From positions 1-64,000 of the forward strand of contig JAXMFT010000008.1 of the NCBI GenBank assembly GCA_046347635.1: a stretch of DNA of 64,000 nucleotides, in the 5' to 3' direction. Made by a program: the position numbers and the translations under genes. The DNA comes from JAGVSZ01 sp019137045 (lineage in GTDB: Bacteria; Pseudomonadota; Gammaproteobacteria; Burkholderiales; SG8-39). The notes under the pieces are model-generated. The model was not told where the DNA came from. It saw only the letters and a program-made list of their open reading frames with translations, and searched no databases. Shown one piece after another: positions 24,144 through 31,905 of the stretch (position 1 is its first letter; each line of letters opens with the position of its first letter).

Positions 24144-24166
24144 TTCAAATCCTGCCGGGCGCGCCA
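24144..24166 (+). repeat. tRNA 3'-end fragment, copy 2 (att-like), complete with CCA
   Basis: 23 nt with perfect tRNA 3' geometry: T-loop TTCAAAT (24144-24150), T-stem strand CCTGC, acceptor strand CGGGCGC, discriminator G and CCA (24164-24166). The 5' T-stem strand and everything upstream do not fit a tRNA, so only the 3' end is present, as expected of an attachment-site remnant. A second copy in the same orientation lies at 20790-20812. Confidence 0.7.
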
Positions 24167-24271
24167 GGATTCAACCACTTACGACGTCAAGATGACCGAC
24201 GCTGTCGGCCAAGATCCGTGCCGTCGCGCCAGGGCCTCGCGACCCCCCCGTGGTGCTCGTGCAGACCTTCC

Positions 24272-24727
24272 CTAGGCGCCATACCGGGTGACGTCACCGG
24301 GCTTTCGCAGCATCTTATCGACGTCACCCGCGTGCATCTCCTCGGCCCGGATCATCTGCCGCGCGTATTCCTCGAGCGTCACCGAGCGGTCCCGGGCGAT
24401 CTCGAGCAGGTCACGATACAGGGCGAGCGCCTCGCCTTCGGTCTCCAGCGATTCGCGCAGGATCGAGCCGATGTCGTGCTGATGCGAATCGAGGAGCGGG
24501 CCAATCGCGAGCGACGGATAACCGCCCAGCATGGTGATCATCTCCCCCGCGGCCTGCGCGTGCGCGAGTGATTCGCTCGCCTGCGACTGCAGCCAGGAGA
24601 CGATGGGGATCCGGCCGAACCCGAACACCATGAACGAGTAGTGGGTGTACCGCACGACCCCGGCGAGTTCCTGCTCGAGGATCCGGTTCAAGGTCGCAAC
24701 CGCCTTGCCCGTGTCGAGGTCCGCCAT
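24272..24727 (-). CDS. Ferritin-like / bacterioferritin-type protein
   Basis: A 151-residue four-helix di-iron protein. Helix A is ATLNRILEQELAGVVRYTHYSFMVFG. Helix B has SQASESLAHAQAAGEMITMLGG with the E-x2-H ligand pair. Helix C is SILRESLETEGEALALYRDLLEIA. Helix D is LEEYARQMIRAEEMHAGDVDKML with a second E-x2-H. These are the ferroxidase ligands of the bacterioferritin/Dps-like group. The likely role is oxidising and storing iron or limiting oxidative damage. A haem-ligating Met cannot be assigned safely. The ATG at 24727 follows GGAGGAG by 5 nt. It is a single-gene unit. Confidence 0.88.
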   Translation of the reverse strand: MADLDTGKAVATLNRILEQELAGVVRYTHYSFMVFGFGRIPIVSWLQSQASESLAHAQAAGEMITMLGGYPSLAIGPLLDSHQHDIGSILRESLETEGEALALYRDLLEIARDRSVTLEEYARQMIRAEEMHAGDVDKMLRKPGDVTRYGA

Positions 24728-25111
24728 CTGGCTCCTCCTGTGAGGATCGCGCACGGGATGTGCGCGCCGTCTAGAGTAGCACTGCCGACCTCCCGCTCGC
24801 GCGCGGCGCCCCCGCAAGGGTCACGCATCAGGCGTCTCGAGCCGAAGGCCACTGGCGCGGTCGTGGAGGATCCCCAGGGCCGGCCCCGGCGCAATGCCGC
24901 AGGACTAGGCTTGCAGTCTCTTCGCGGGAAACGCCCGCCATGCTCCACCGAACCGTTCGCCGCATCGTCGAGAATCAGACCCTGCTCACCACGTCTCGCG
25001 CACAGGAAATTCAACCTGCGTCATTCTCGATGCGCGAGCGTATCGCCAGCCCGGGAAGCGGCAAATCGCACGGTGTTTCGCGACAGCCCCCCGCGCGCGC
25101 GGGTCTATCGA
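24728..25111. other. Intergenic stretch, no gene recognised
   Basis: 384 bp between the ferritin-like gene and the hydantoinase stump. No frame shows a known family. The GC content is slightly below the surroundings around 24960-25060. It must contain the promoter of the ferritin-like gene, but no clear -35/-10 pair was found by eye. Confidence 0.35.
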
Positions 25112-25315
25112 TCAGGGCGTCGAGCCGTCGAGGCTGATTTCGCCGCACTCCGAGCGCCACGGTCGGGCGCGGGCCGCGCCGGACCGGCGCCCCGTTGACG
25201 AAGCGTTCTTGTCCCGCGGATCAGGCCGCCTGAAAGAGCGCGCGCGGCCGCGCGGCGCGCGCCGCGGGACGTCGGTGAACGTGCCGCCGAAGTCGATTCC
25301 GATCCGATCGTTCAT
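25112..25315 (-). pseudogene. N-terminal stump of a hydantoinase A / 5-oxoprolinase-type gene
   Basis: The first 16 residues, MNDRIGIDFGGTFTDV, are the phosphate-1 motif that opens HyuA-type ATP-dependent hydantoinases and oxoprolinases (normally about 680 aa). After that the frame degenerates into Arg/Pro-rich sequence and stops at 25112. No other pieces of hyuA or hyuB are recognisable nearby, so the gene was truncated by deletion. It is divergent from the alpha/beta hydrolase gene, which may have inherited its promoter region. Confidence 0.65.
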
Positions 25316-25438
25316 TGCGTCGCGCCCTCTCGCGCCGGCGCCAACGTCCATTGCGCGTGCGCGCGGCGACCGTCCGGGCCACCCGCGGGGCGCCGGTAGG
25401 CTAACATCCGGCCGCAGCCCGGTCGTGGTCGGAGAGTC

Positions 25439-26200
25439 ATGAATCGCTCGATCTGGTGTGAACGCGGCGGGACCGGGGGACCAGTGCTGGTGTTCCTGCA
25501 CGGCATGGGTGCGAACGGCGCCGTCTGGGAAGGGTGTCGGCCGTTGCTCGCCGCGCGTTGGCCAGGCCGCTGGATCGTCCCGGATCTGCGCGGGCATGGT
25601 CGATCGTTCCATGCGCCGCCGTACGGGTTCGGCGTGTACGCCGCGGACGTGGCCGAGCTGCTGGGACCGGAAGACGAAGCGATCGTCGTCGGGCACTCGA
25701 TGGGGGGCGTCGTCGCGCTCGCCCTCGCCACCGGCATGTTCGGCGTCTGCGTGCGACGCGCGGTCGCCTTCAGCGTCAAGGTCGGCTGGACCGACGACGA
25801 TCACGCGAAGGCGGAGGCGGTGGCGCGCGCGCCGGTGCGGCTGTTCGACACGCGCGAAGAGGCGATCGAGCGCTATCTGCGGGTATCGGGCCTGAAGGGA
25901 ATCGTCGATCCCGGCACGCCGGCGGCGGCCACGGGCGTGCGCGAGACCGAGGGAAAATTCTGCCTCGCCGCCGACCCGCTGACCAATCGGGTCGGGTGGA
26001 CGGACTTCGGCGCGCTCGGCGGGATGGTGAAGGTCCCGCTGCGCCTGCTCTGCGGGGAGCGGGACGCAAACGCCCGCCCGGAGGCGATGCGCCGTCTCGG
26101 ATCCGAGGTGACGGTCCTGCCCGGGCTCGGTCACAACCCTCACGTGGAAGCGCCGGAGATCTTCTGGCGCGCCATCGAGGGCGACCTGCAGCGCTCGTGA
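25439..26200 (+). CDS. Alpha/beta hydrolase
   Basis: A 253-residue hydrolase of the MhpC/BphD/3-oxoadipate-lactonase type. Oxyanion motif HG at 21-22 (VLVFLHGMGANGAVW), nucleophile elbow VGHSMGG with Ser87, a probable acid in LLCGERDANARPE and the catalytic histidine in GLGHNPHVEAPE. It probably cleaves an ester, lactone or C-C bond in a small molecule. The start follows GGAG. An IclR-type regulator follows 65 bp later on the same strand. IclR proteins often control aromatic or acid catabolism, so the pair may form a small catabolic unit. Confidence 0.88.
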   Translation: MNRSIWCERGGTGGPVLVFLHGMGANGAVWEGCRPLLAARWPGRWIVPDLRGHGRSFHAPPYGFGVYAADVAELLGPEDEAIVVGHSMGGVVALALATGMFGVCVRRAVAFSVKVGWTDDDHAKAEAVARAPVRLFDTREEAIERYLRVSGLKGIVDPGTPAAATGVRETEGKFCLAADPLTNRVGWTDFGALGGMVKVPLRLLCGERDANARPEAMRRLGSEVTVLPGLGHNPHVEAPEIFWRAIEGDLQRS

Positions 26201-26265
26201 GCCACCCCGACGACGCACGGGGCCGCAGTCTGGCGCGCGGAGGTGGACACGGTGAGCCGGCGGGC

Positions 26266-27096
26266 ATGAGGGCGGCGGCCAAGCGGCGCGCCGGATCCGG
26301 CGCGAGTCAACCCGGCGTGAAGTCGGTCCAGGTCGGGCTGCGCGTGCTGGAGGCGCTCGCTGCGGCCTATCGCCCGATGATGCTGAGCGAACTGGCGAAG
26401 GCCGTGGCCATGCCTTCGGCCAAGGTGCATCGCTATCTTGCCAGCTTGAGCCGCGCCGGCATCGTCGAGCAGGACGGACCCGGCGGGTGCTACGCGCTCG
26501 GTCCGCTTGCGCTGACGCTCGGGCTTTCCGCGCTCCACCAGTTGGATTACGTCCGCGTCGCCGGCGCGGGGGTGGCGGCATTGCGCGATCGCACGGAGCA
26601 GACCGGACTCGTCGCGGTTTGGGGCTCGGCCGGCCCGACGATCGTGCGTTGGGAGGAGTGCCGGCGGCCCATGGCGGTCAACGTGCGCGTGGGCTCGGTG
26701 CTGCGTCTGCTCGATTCGGCCACCGGGCTCGTGTTCGCCGCGTTCCTGCCGCGCCACGTGACCGGGGGTCTGCTCGCGTCCGAGATGCAGGGCCGCGACG
26801 CGGCGCAGGTCGAGCAGCGCCTCGCGGATGTGCGCGCGCGCAGAATGGCGCGCGTCCGCGGCCAGCAGATGGCCTCCATCAACGCGCTGAGCGCGCCGGT
26901 GTTCGACCACACGGAGGCGCTCGTCGCCGTGATGACGCTCCTCGGACCGGAGACCCGCTTCGACGTGACCTGGGACGGGCCGCTTGCCGCGGTCTTGCGC
27001 GACGCGGCAAGCGCGGCCTCCGCGCGGCTCGGCGCGGCGACCCCGGAGGCTCCGGCGAGCAGCGCGCGACGGTCCGCGCGGGGTATCCGGATGTGA
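26266..27096 (+). CDS. IclR family transcriptional regulator
   Basis: A 276-residue regulator. The winged helix-turn-helix is at residues about 15-80 (GVKSVQVGLRVLEALAAAYRPMMLSELAKAVAMPSAKVHRYLASLSRAGIVEQDG), followed by the GAF-like effector domain (LDYVRVAGAGVAALRDRTEQTGLVAVWG; LRLLDSATGLVFAAFLP; NALSAPVFDHTEALVAVMTLLG). IclR proteins bind a small organic acid there. The start ATG at 26266 is the only good in-frame choice. Likely targets are the preceding hydrolase or the molybdoenzyme operon that begins 260 bp downstream, and an imperfect dyad lies between. Confidence 0.92.
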   Translation: MRAAAKRRAGSGASQPGVKSVQVGLRVLEALAAAYRPMMLSELAKAVAMPSAKVHRYLASLSRAGIVEQDGPGGCYALGPLALTLGLSALHQLDYVRVAGAGVAALRDRTEQTGLVAVWGSAGPTIVRWEECRRPMAVNVRVGSVLRLLDSATGLVFAAFLPRHVTGGLLASEMQGRDAAQVEQRLADVRARRMARVRGQQMASINALSAPVFDHTEALVAVMTLLGPETRFDVTWDGPLAAVLRDAASAASARLGAATPEAPASSARRSARGIRM

Positions 27097-27127
27097 GATG
27101 GATCACGGCTCCGGGTCCGGACCAGTG

Positions 27128-27161
27128 CTACGGTATGCGCAAGTCATTACGCAATGCGTAG
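27128..27161. promoter_or_regulatory. Imperfect dyad upstream of the molybdoenzyme operon
   Basis: Outer arms CTACG and CGTAG with inner TGC/GCA pairs around a 10-base centre. It sits 32 bp after the iclR stop and about 200 bp before the Fe-S subunit gene. It could be an operator for IclR or another regulator. No consensus FNR or sigma-54 site was seen. Confidence 0.3.
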
Positions 27162-27358
27162 CAACGGTTCGACGGTGCGCCGGCGCTGAGCACGGGAAGG
27201 CCCGCGGCGGCGCCGTCGCGCTCGCGCGAGGCCGCCCTTGCCGTGCGCACGCCGTGGGCGAACCGGGCGTGGAGCGCCGCCGCGGACTCCGCGCGCATCG
27301 AGGCGGGCCGTCGACCGATCCCTCGACGCAGCGCCGCCGTGGCAGGGAGGGCATCGGC

Positions 27359-27964
27359 ATGAGACTCGGGATGGTGATCGACCTGAAGCGCTGCATGGCG
27401 TGCTACGGGTGCCAGATGTCCTGCAAGGCCGAGCACGGCACGCCCCCCGGGGTGTTCTTCGCCCGTGTGCTCAAGCGCGAGGAGGGACACTACCCGACCC
27501 CGCGCATGCTCTTCCTCCCGGTGCTGTGCAACCACTGCAGCGATGCGCCCTGCGTGAGCGCGTGCCCGACGGGCGCCAGCCACTACGCCGAGCACGGCAT
27601 CGTCGACATCGACAAGGACATGTGCGTCGGCTGTCGCGCCTGCATGATGGCCTGCCCGTACAACAACCGCTACTTTCTCGACGAGCGGCGCTACTACTTC
27701 GGCGAGGCCGGGCCCACGCCCTACGAGGAGGCCTGCTCGGACCGCCATCCCGAGGGCGTGGTCATGAAGTGCAACTTCTGCCGCCATCGGTTGGCGGAGG
27801 GCAAGGATCCCGCCTGCGTGGAGAACTGCGCGGCCAAGGCGCGCACCTTCGGCGATCTCGACGACCCGGAGAGCATCGTGTCGCGCCTGATCAAGGAGCG
27901 CGGCGGATTCACGCTGCACCCGGAGGCGGGAACGGGACCGAACGTTTATTACCTCGGACCGTGA
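27359..27964 (+). CDS. 4Fe-4S ferredoxin-type subunit of a molybdoenzyme (PsrB/DmsB/NrfC-like)
   Basis: A 201-residue electron-transfer subunit. Four cysteine groups are present: C12/15/18/22, C57/60/65/69, C89/92/95/99 and C138/141/153/157, enough for four cubane [4Fe-4S] clusters, with an extra Cys126. The pattern CMACYGCQMSCK then CNHCSDAPCVSACPTGA is typical of PsrB/NrfC proteins that pass electrons between a quinone-reactive anchor and a molybdopterin catalytic subunit. There is no signal peptide. In this family the subunit is carried with the Tat-exported partner or stays cytoplasmic. The ATG at 27359 follows GGGAGGG. It is the first gene of a four-gene operon. Confidence 0.93.
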   Translation: MRLGMVIDLKRCMACYGCQMSCKAEHGTPPGVFFARVLKREEGHYPTPRMLFLPVLCNHCSDAPCVSACPTGASHYAEHGIVDIDKDMCVGCRACMMACPYNNRYFLDERRYYFGEAGPTPYEEACSDRHPEGVVMKCNFCRHRLAEGKDPACVENCAAKARTFGDLDDPESIVSRLIKERGGFTLHPEAGTGPNVYYLGP

Positions 27965-27971
27965 GGCGGAC

Positions 27972-28874
27972 ATGAACCGGTATGACCAGCTCATCGTCGA
28001 TCTGCGCGGGGACTATCGCCCGCAGCGGGAATGGGGAGTGGGGCGCGGCGTCCTGATGGTTGTCGGACACTTCCTGGTCGGCGTCGCCGGCGGCACCTGG
28101 GTGATGGCATCGATCTACGGCGTGACCGCCGGGCTCGCCGTCGCCTACGTCCTCGCTGCGCTCGGCGCGCTCGCCCACCTCGCGTATCTCGGCCGCCCGG
28201 AGCGCGCGCTCGGTATGATGCGGCGATTCCGCACCTCGTGGATCGCGCGCGGATTCATCGGGCTCACCCTGTTCCTGATCGGCGGGGGCATCTACCTCGC
28301 GGCCCTGCTGCTCGCGCCCGACGACGTCGCGGGGCCGGTGACGCGGACCGGGCAGGTGATCGCGGCGGTCGGCACGGTGGTAATCATCGGCTACATGGGG
28401 TTTTGCTATACGGCTTCGAAGGCGATCCCGTTCTGGCACTCGCCGCTGCACCCGGCGCTCTACATCGCATTCGCGTTTCGCGGCGGCGTCGCCGCGCTCT
28501 TGGTGATCAGCGCGGTGACGGGCGTCGCCTCCCGGGCAGGACTGCTCGAGATGTGGATCGGCGTGACCACCGTGGTCGCATTGTTCTTCGCGCTCGAGAT
28601 CCAGGGCGCATGGTCGGGGGGCAACGTGGCTGCCCGCTGGTCGGTGCGCGACATCCTCGCCGGGCGGCTCGCGCTCCTTTTCTACGGCGGCACGTTGGCG
28701 CTCGGGCTGATCGTGCCGCTTGCGCTGCTGCTCGTCCCCGGCGCGCACTCGCCGGCGGCGATGGCGCTCGTCGGCCTCACCTCGGCCGCCGGCGACTTCT
28801 TCATGAAGCTCGCGACGGTGCGGGCGGGTGTCTACCTGCCGCTGGTGATGCCCGCGCGGCGCCAGCGGGCGTGA
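27972..28874 (+). CDS. NrfD/DmsC/PsrC-type quinone-interacting membrane anchor
   Basis: A 300-residue polytopic membrane protein with about eight to nine hydrophobic helices (for example VLMVVGHFLVGVAGGTWVMASIYG, GLTLFLIGGGIYLAALLLA, ALIVPLALLLV-type segments near the end). It has no haem or cofactor ligand pattern, as expected for NrfD/PsrC anchors. LGRPERALGMMRRFRTSWIARGF (residues about 74-96) matches the loop of this family. It would exchange electrons with the quinone pool. It lies 7 bp after the Fe-S subunit gene. Confidence 0.88.
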   Translation: MNRYDQLIVDLRGDYRPQREWGVGRGVLMVVGHFLVGVAGGTWVMASIYGVTAGLAVAYVLAALGALAHLAYLGRPERALGMMRRFRTSWIARGFIGLTLFLIGGGIYLAALLLAPDDVAGPVTRTGQVIAAVGTVVIIGYMGFCYTASKAIPFWHSPLHPALYIAFAFRGGVAALLVISAVTGVASRAGLLEMWIGVTTVVALFFALEIQGAWSGGNVAARWSVRDILAGRLALLFYGGTLALGLIVPLALLLVPGAHSPAAMALVGLTSAAGDFFMKLATVRAGVYLPLVMPARRQRA

Positions 28875-28928
28875 CGCGCTGTCCCGCCGCAGTCCGGGCG
28901 GCGGGAAGGAGCGCGAAGGAGAGCGACG

Positions 28929-29321
28929 ATGAACGCGCACGATGCGGTACGCAGACCGGCTGCGGCGCCCGTTCCGGGCGGTCCCGCGCGCCCCGCGGCC
29001 GAAGCGGTGACCGTGCGGGTCTCCTTCATGGGGCTGATTGCCTACGTCACCAAGGAAAGGGAGCTCGCGCTCGAGTTCGCCGCGACGCCGACCCTGCGCG
29101 GGCTCCTCGAGGAGCTCGAGCGCCGCTACGGCGCCGACTTCGGTGCGCGCGTGTTCCGCACGTCGACGCCGCCGCGCCTGCTGCAGATGTGCACGCGGAT
29201 CTTCGTCAACGGGGAGCTGGTCGACGGGCAGGCCCTCGACGAGCCGCTGCCGGCCGCGGCCGCGCCTGGAACGCCGCCGGCGATCCTGGTCTACCTGCTG
29301 CCCGCAGCCACGGGAGGATGA
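28929..29321 (+). CDS. MoaD/ThiS-like ubiquitin-fold protein ending in Gly-Gly
   Basis: A 130-residue protein. After a Pro/Ala-rich lead of about 28 residues comes the beta-grasp domain: VTVRVSFMGLIAYVTKERELALEF, LRGLLEELERRYGADFGARVF, RIFVNGELVDGQALDEPL. The protein ends exactly in LLPAATGG, the C-terminal Gly-Gly that MoaD needs for thiocarboxylation. MoaD is the small subunit of molybdopterin synthase, normally paired with moaE, which is absent here. A dedicated copy inside a molybdoenzyme operon suggests cofactor supply or enzyme-specific maturation (inference). It ends 7 bp before the catalytic subunit gene. Confidence 0.82.
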   Translation: MNAHDAVRRPAAAPVPGGPARPAAEAVTVRVSFMGLIAYVTKERELALEFAATPTLRGLLEELERRYGADFGARVFRTSTPPRLLQMCTRIFVNGELVDGQALDEPLPAAAAPGTPPAILVYLLPAATGG

Positions 29322-29328
29322 CGCCGCC

Positions 29329-31905
29329 ATGAAGGACACCAGACAGGAACTCGAAGCGGTCATGCATGCCGGACGCGCGTTGGGCGAGGAGATCCGGGAG
29401 GACGTGTGGATCCCCTCGGTGTGCACGATCTGCTACGGCGGCTGCGCGATCCGTGTCCACCGGGTGAACGGCACCATCGTCAAGATCGAAGGCAATCCCG
29501 CGAGCCCGACGGGCAGCGGACGCCTCTGCGCCAAGGGGATTGCCGGGATCATGATCCTCTACGATCCGCACCGGCTGAAGACGCCGCTCCGGCGGACCAA
29601 CCCGCAGAAGGGGATCGGCATCGACCCGGGCTGGAAGCCGATCAGCTGGGAAGAGGCGCTGACGGAGACCGCCGCCCGGCTCGAGAAGGTGCGCGCCGAG
29701 GATCCGCGCCAGCTCGTCCTCCAGGTGACCACCACGATGGCGCCTTCGTCGCTGCTCTTCTTCACGTTCGGCTGGGCGTTTGGCACGCCCAACATGTGGG
29801 TGGCGGGCGGCGGCGTGCACTGCGGCAACGGCGCGCACGCCGCGGGCGGCATCACGCACGCGTCGTGGTCCGTCGTTCCGGATTTCAAGCACTGCAACTA
29901 CGCCATCTACTTCGGCGCGTCCAAGGGGCACGGCGCTGGCCACGCGGCGACGCCGAACATCGCGCAGGCGGCCGATGCGCGCGAGCGCGGGATGCGGATG
30001 GTCGTCGTCGACCCGATGTGCAACTTCGCCGCGGCGAAGGCGAACGAATGGGTGCCGATCCGCGTCGGCACCGACGCCGCGCTGGCGCTCGCCATGGCCA
30101 ACTGCCTGGTTAACGAGCTCGGCATCTACGACGTCGAGTATCTGCGCACGAAGACCGACGCGATCTACCTCGTGCGGCCGAACGGGCGCTATGCGCGCGA
30201 CGCGGCGTCCGGCAAGCCGCTCGTCTGGGACGCCGGCGCCGGAGCGGCGAAGACCTACGACGATCCGGCGGCGACGAGCGCGGCGCTCGAGGGCGAGTAC
30301 CGGGTGAACGGCGAGCCGTGCAAGCCGGCCTTCGCCGTGCTACGGGACCACTTGAAGAAGTACCCCGCCGAGGAGGGCGAGCGGATCTCGGGCGTTGCGG
30401 CAGCCACGATCCGCCGCCTCGCCCGCGAGTTCGGCGCGGCGGCGCGCGTCGGGAGCACGATCGTCGTCGACGGCGTGACCCTGCCGTACCGCCCGGCCTC
30501 GGCGATCTTCTTCCGCGGCGCGCAGGGCCACAAGAACTCGATGTACAACTGCTTCGCGATCGATCTGCTCAATCACATCGTTGGCGCGGCCGACGTGGTC
30601 GGCGGGACGCTCGGCTTCAACCCGGTGTGCCACGGCCACCCCGAGAGCGGCCGCCCGCGCTACCAGCCGCGTCCGGACCGCGACGGGCTGATGGCGGTCG
30701 GCTCGTGGATGCTGCCGCACGTGCCCTATCCGCCGGCCGAGCCGCGGCGCCCCGATTCGGTGGGCTTCACCGAGCTCTTCCCGCTCTCGCACGTGTCGCC
30801 GCTGATGGCCTCGTCCGATCAGGAGCAGTGGTGGCAGCGCTTCGATCTGCCCTACCGCCCGAAGATGATGATCAATTACGGCGCCAACTCCATCATGAGC
30901 GTCGGCAACAAGGAAGCGGTGGCGCGGAGCCTGAAGAACTTCGACTTCATCGTCTCGTTCGATCTCTTCCTGAACGAGTTCTCTGACTTCGCCGACATCG
31001 TACTGCCCGACGCGAGCTACCTCGAGGTGTTCGATCCGCGGCCGAACTTCCCCTTCATCTTCAACCATCCGGCAGGCATGGGCGAGTGGGGCTGGCCGAT
31101 CCGCCAGCCGGTCGCCGAGCCGACCCACGAGCGGCGCAGCGCCCGCGAGGTGCTGCTCGGTCTCGCCTACCGCCTCGGCCTCGGGCCCGAGATCAACATG
31201 GCGATCAACGCCTTCTACGGGCTCGACGGCCCGCAGATGCTCGATCCCGCCGGCACATACTCGCTCGAGGAGATCTGCGACCGGGAGCTCAAGCACAAGT
31301 TCGGCCCGGCGCGCGGGCTCGACTGGTTCAAGGAGCACGGGGTCATCACCTGGCCGAAAAAGGCTCAAGAGGTGTACTGGCGCCCGTTCGTCGACGTGCG
31401 CATCCCGATCTACCACGAGTATCTGATGGAGCTCGGCGAGCGCACCGGCAAGCTGTGCGAGGCGGCCGGCATGCGCTTCGACCCGCGCTACTACGGCCCG
31501 CTCCCCGAGTGGCTGCCGTGCCCGTCGCACGAAGTCAAGGACGCCGCGTTCGACCTGTACGCCTTCTACTACCGCGACGCGATCCAGGTGAACGGGTTCA
31601 CGATGGAGAATCCCTGGCTGGACGAGGTGGCGCGCATGGATCCGTTCTCCTACCGCATCGCCGTGAACGCGGAGACGGCGCGGCGCAAGGGCGTGCAGGA
31701 CGGCGAGGCGGTGTGGGTGGAGACCTCCACCGGCCGGCGCGTGGCGGGGCGGCTCCGGGTGACCGAGGGCATCCAGCCCGAGGCGGTCGGCATCGCCGCG
31801 TGCGCCGGTCACTGGACCGAGCACCAGCCGATCGCGCGCGGCAAGGGCGTCTTCTTCAACGACCTGCTCGAGCTCACTTCGAGCACACCAGCCCGGTCAA
31901 CCTGA
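29329..31905 (+). CDS. Molybdopterin-dependent oxidoreductase catalytic subunit (DMSO-reductase family), 3' frameshift
   Basis: An 858-residue catalytic subunit of the Mo/W-bisPGD family. The N-terminal [4Fe-4S] binding set is C32-x2-C35-x3-C39-x27-C67. A GGVHCGNGAHAAGG segment may supply a Cys metal ligand. Late cofactor-contact segments include DFADIVLPDASYLEVFDPRPNF and the C-terminal barrel (YRIAVNAETARRKGVQDGEAVWVE). No Tat signal is visible at the start MKDTRQELEA. Substrate is not predictable. It is not a recognisable nitrate, formate or arsenate enzyme. In frame it ends at 31905 in SSTPARST. Skipping one missing base near 31877 gives ELDFEHTSPVNLNLDLCAKVRITR, a natural-looking end, so the stop is probably produced by a one-base deletion or an assembly error. 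Confidence 0.9.
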   Translation: MKDTRQELEAVMHAGRALGEEIREDVWIPSVCTICYGGCAIRVHRVNGTIVKIEGNPASPTGSGRLCAKGIAGIMILYDPHRLKTPLRRTNPQKGIGIDPGWKPISWEEALTETAARLEKVRAEDPRQLVLQVTTTMAPSSLLFFTFGWAFGTPNMWVAGGGVHCGNGAHAAGGITHASWSVVPDFKHCNYAIYFGASKGHGAGHAATPNIAQAADARERGMRMVVVDPMCNFAAAKANEWVPIRVGTDAALALAMANCLVNELGIYDVEYLRTKTDAIYLVRPNGRYARDAASGKPLVWDAGAGAAKTYDDPAATSAALEGEYRVNGEPCKPAFAVLRDHLKKYPAEEGERISGVAAATIRRLAREFGAAARVGSTIVVDGVTLPYRPASAIFFRGAQGHKNSMYNCFAIDLLNHIVGAADVVGGTLGFNPVCHGHPESGRPRYQPRPDRDGLMAVGSWMLPHVPYPPAEPRRPDSVGFTELFPLSHVSPLMASSDQEQWWQRFDLPYRPKMMINYGANSIMSVGNKEAVARSLKNFDFIVSFDLFLNEFSDFADIVLPDASYLEVFDPRPNFPFIFNHPAGMGEWGWPIRQPVAEPTHERRSAREVLLGLAYRLGLGPEINMAINAFYGLDGPQMLDPAGTYSLEEICDRELKHKFGPARGLDWFKEHGVITWPKKAQEVYWRPFVDVRIPIYHEYLMELGERTGKLCEAAGMRFDPRYYGPLPEWLPCPSHEVKDAAFDLYAFYYRDAIQVNGFTMENPWLDEVARMDPFSYRIAVNAETARRKGVQDGEAVWVETSTGRRVAGRLRVTEGIQPEAVGIAACAGHWTEHQPIARGKGVFFNDLLELTSSTPARST

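Larger units (their letters stand above)
23913..24271. other. Intergenic patch with hairpin, tRNA fragment and ORF remnant
   Basis: 359 bp between the lysR stop and the ferritin-like gene. It contains a strong hairpin (23981-24002) and a tRNA 3'-end fragment (24144-24166). On the minus strand there is a protein-like stretch, INPSTFAANSDEAVV followed by TFADSRRRVWFKPSDWR and a stop at about 24042. That stretch begins next to the tRNA fragment with no start codon of its own, so it is probably the tail of a lost gene. No complete gene is supported. Confidence 0.45.

Noticed and set aside
24090..24166. A complete tRNA-Arg gene ending in CCA at 24166
   Set aside because: Only the last 23 nt fit. 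The expected 5' acceptor strand (GCGCCCG), D-arm and anticodon arm are not present in the preceding 55 bases.
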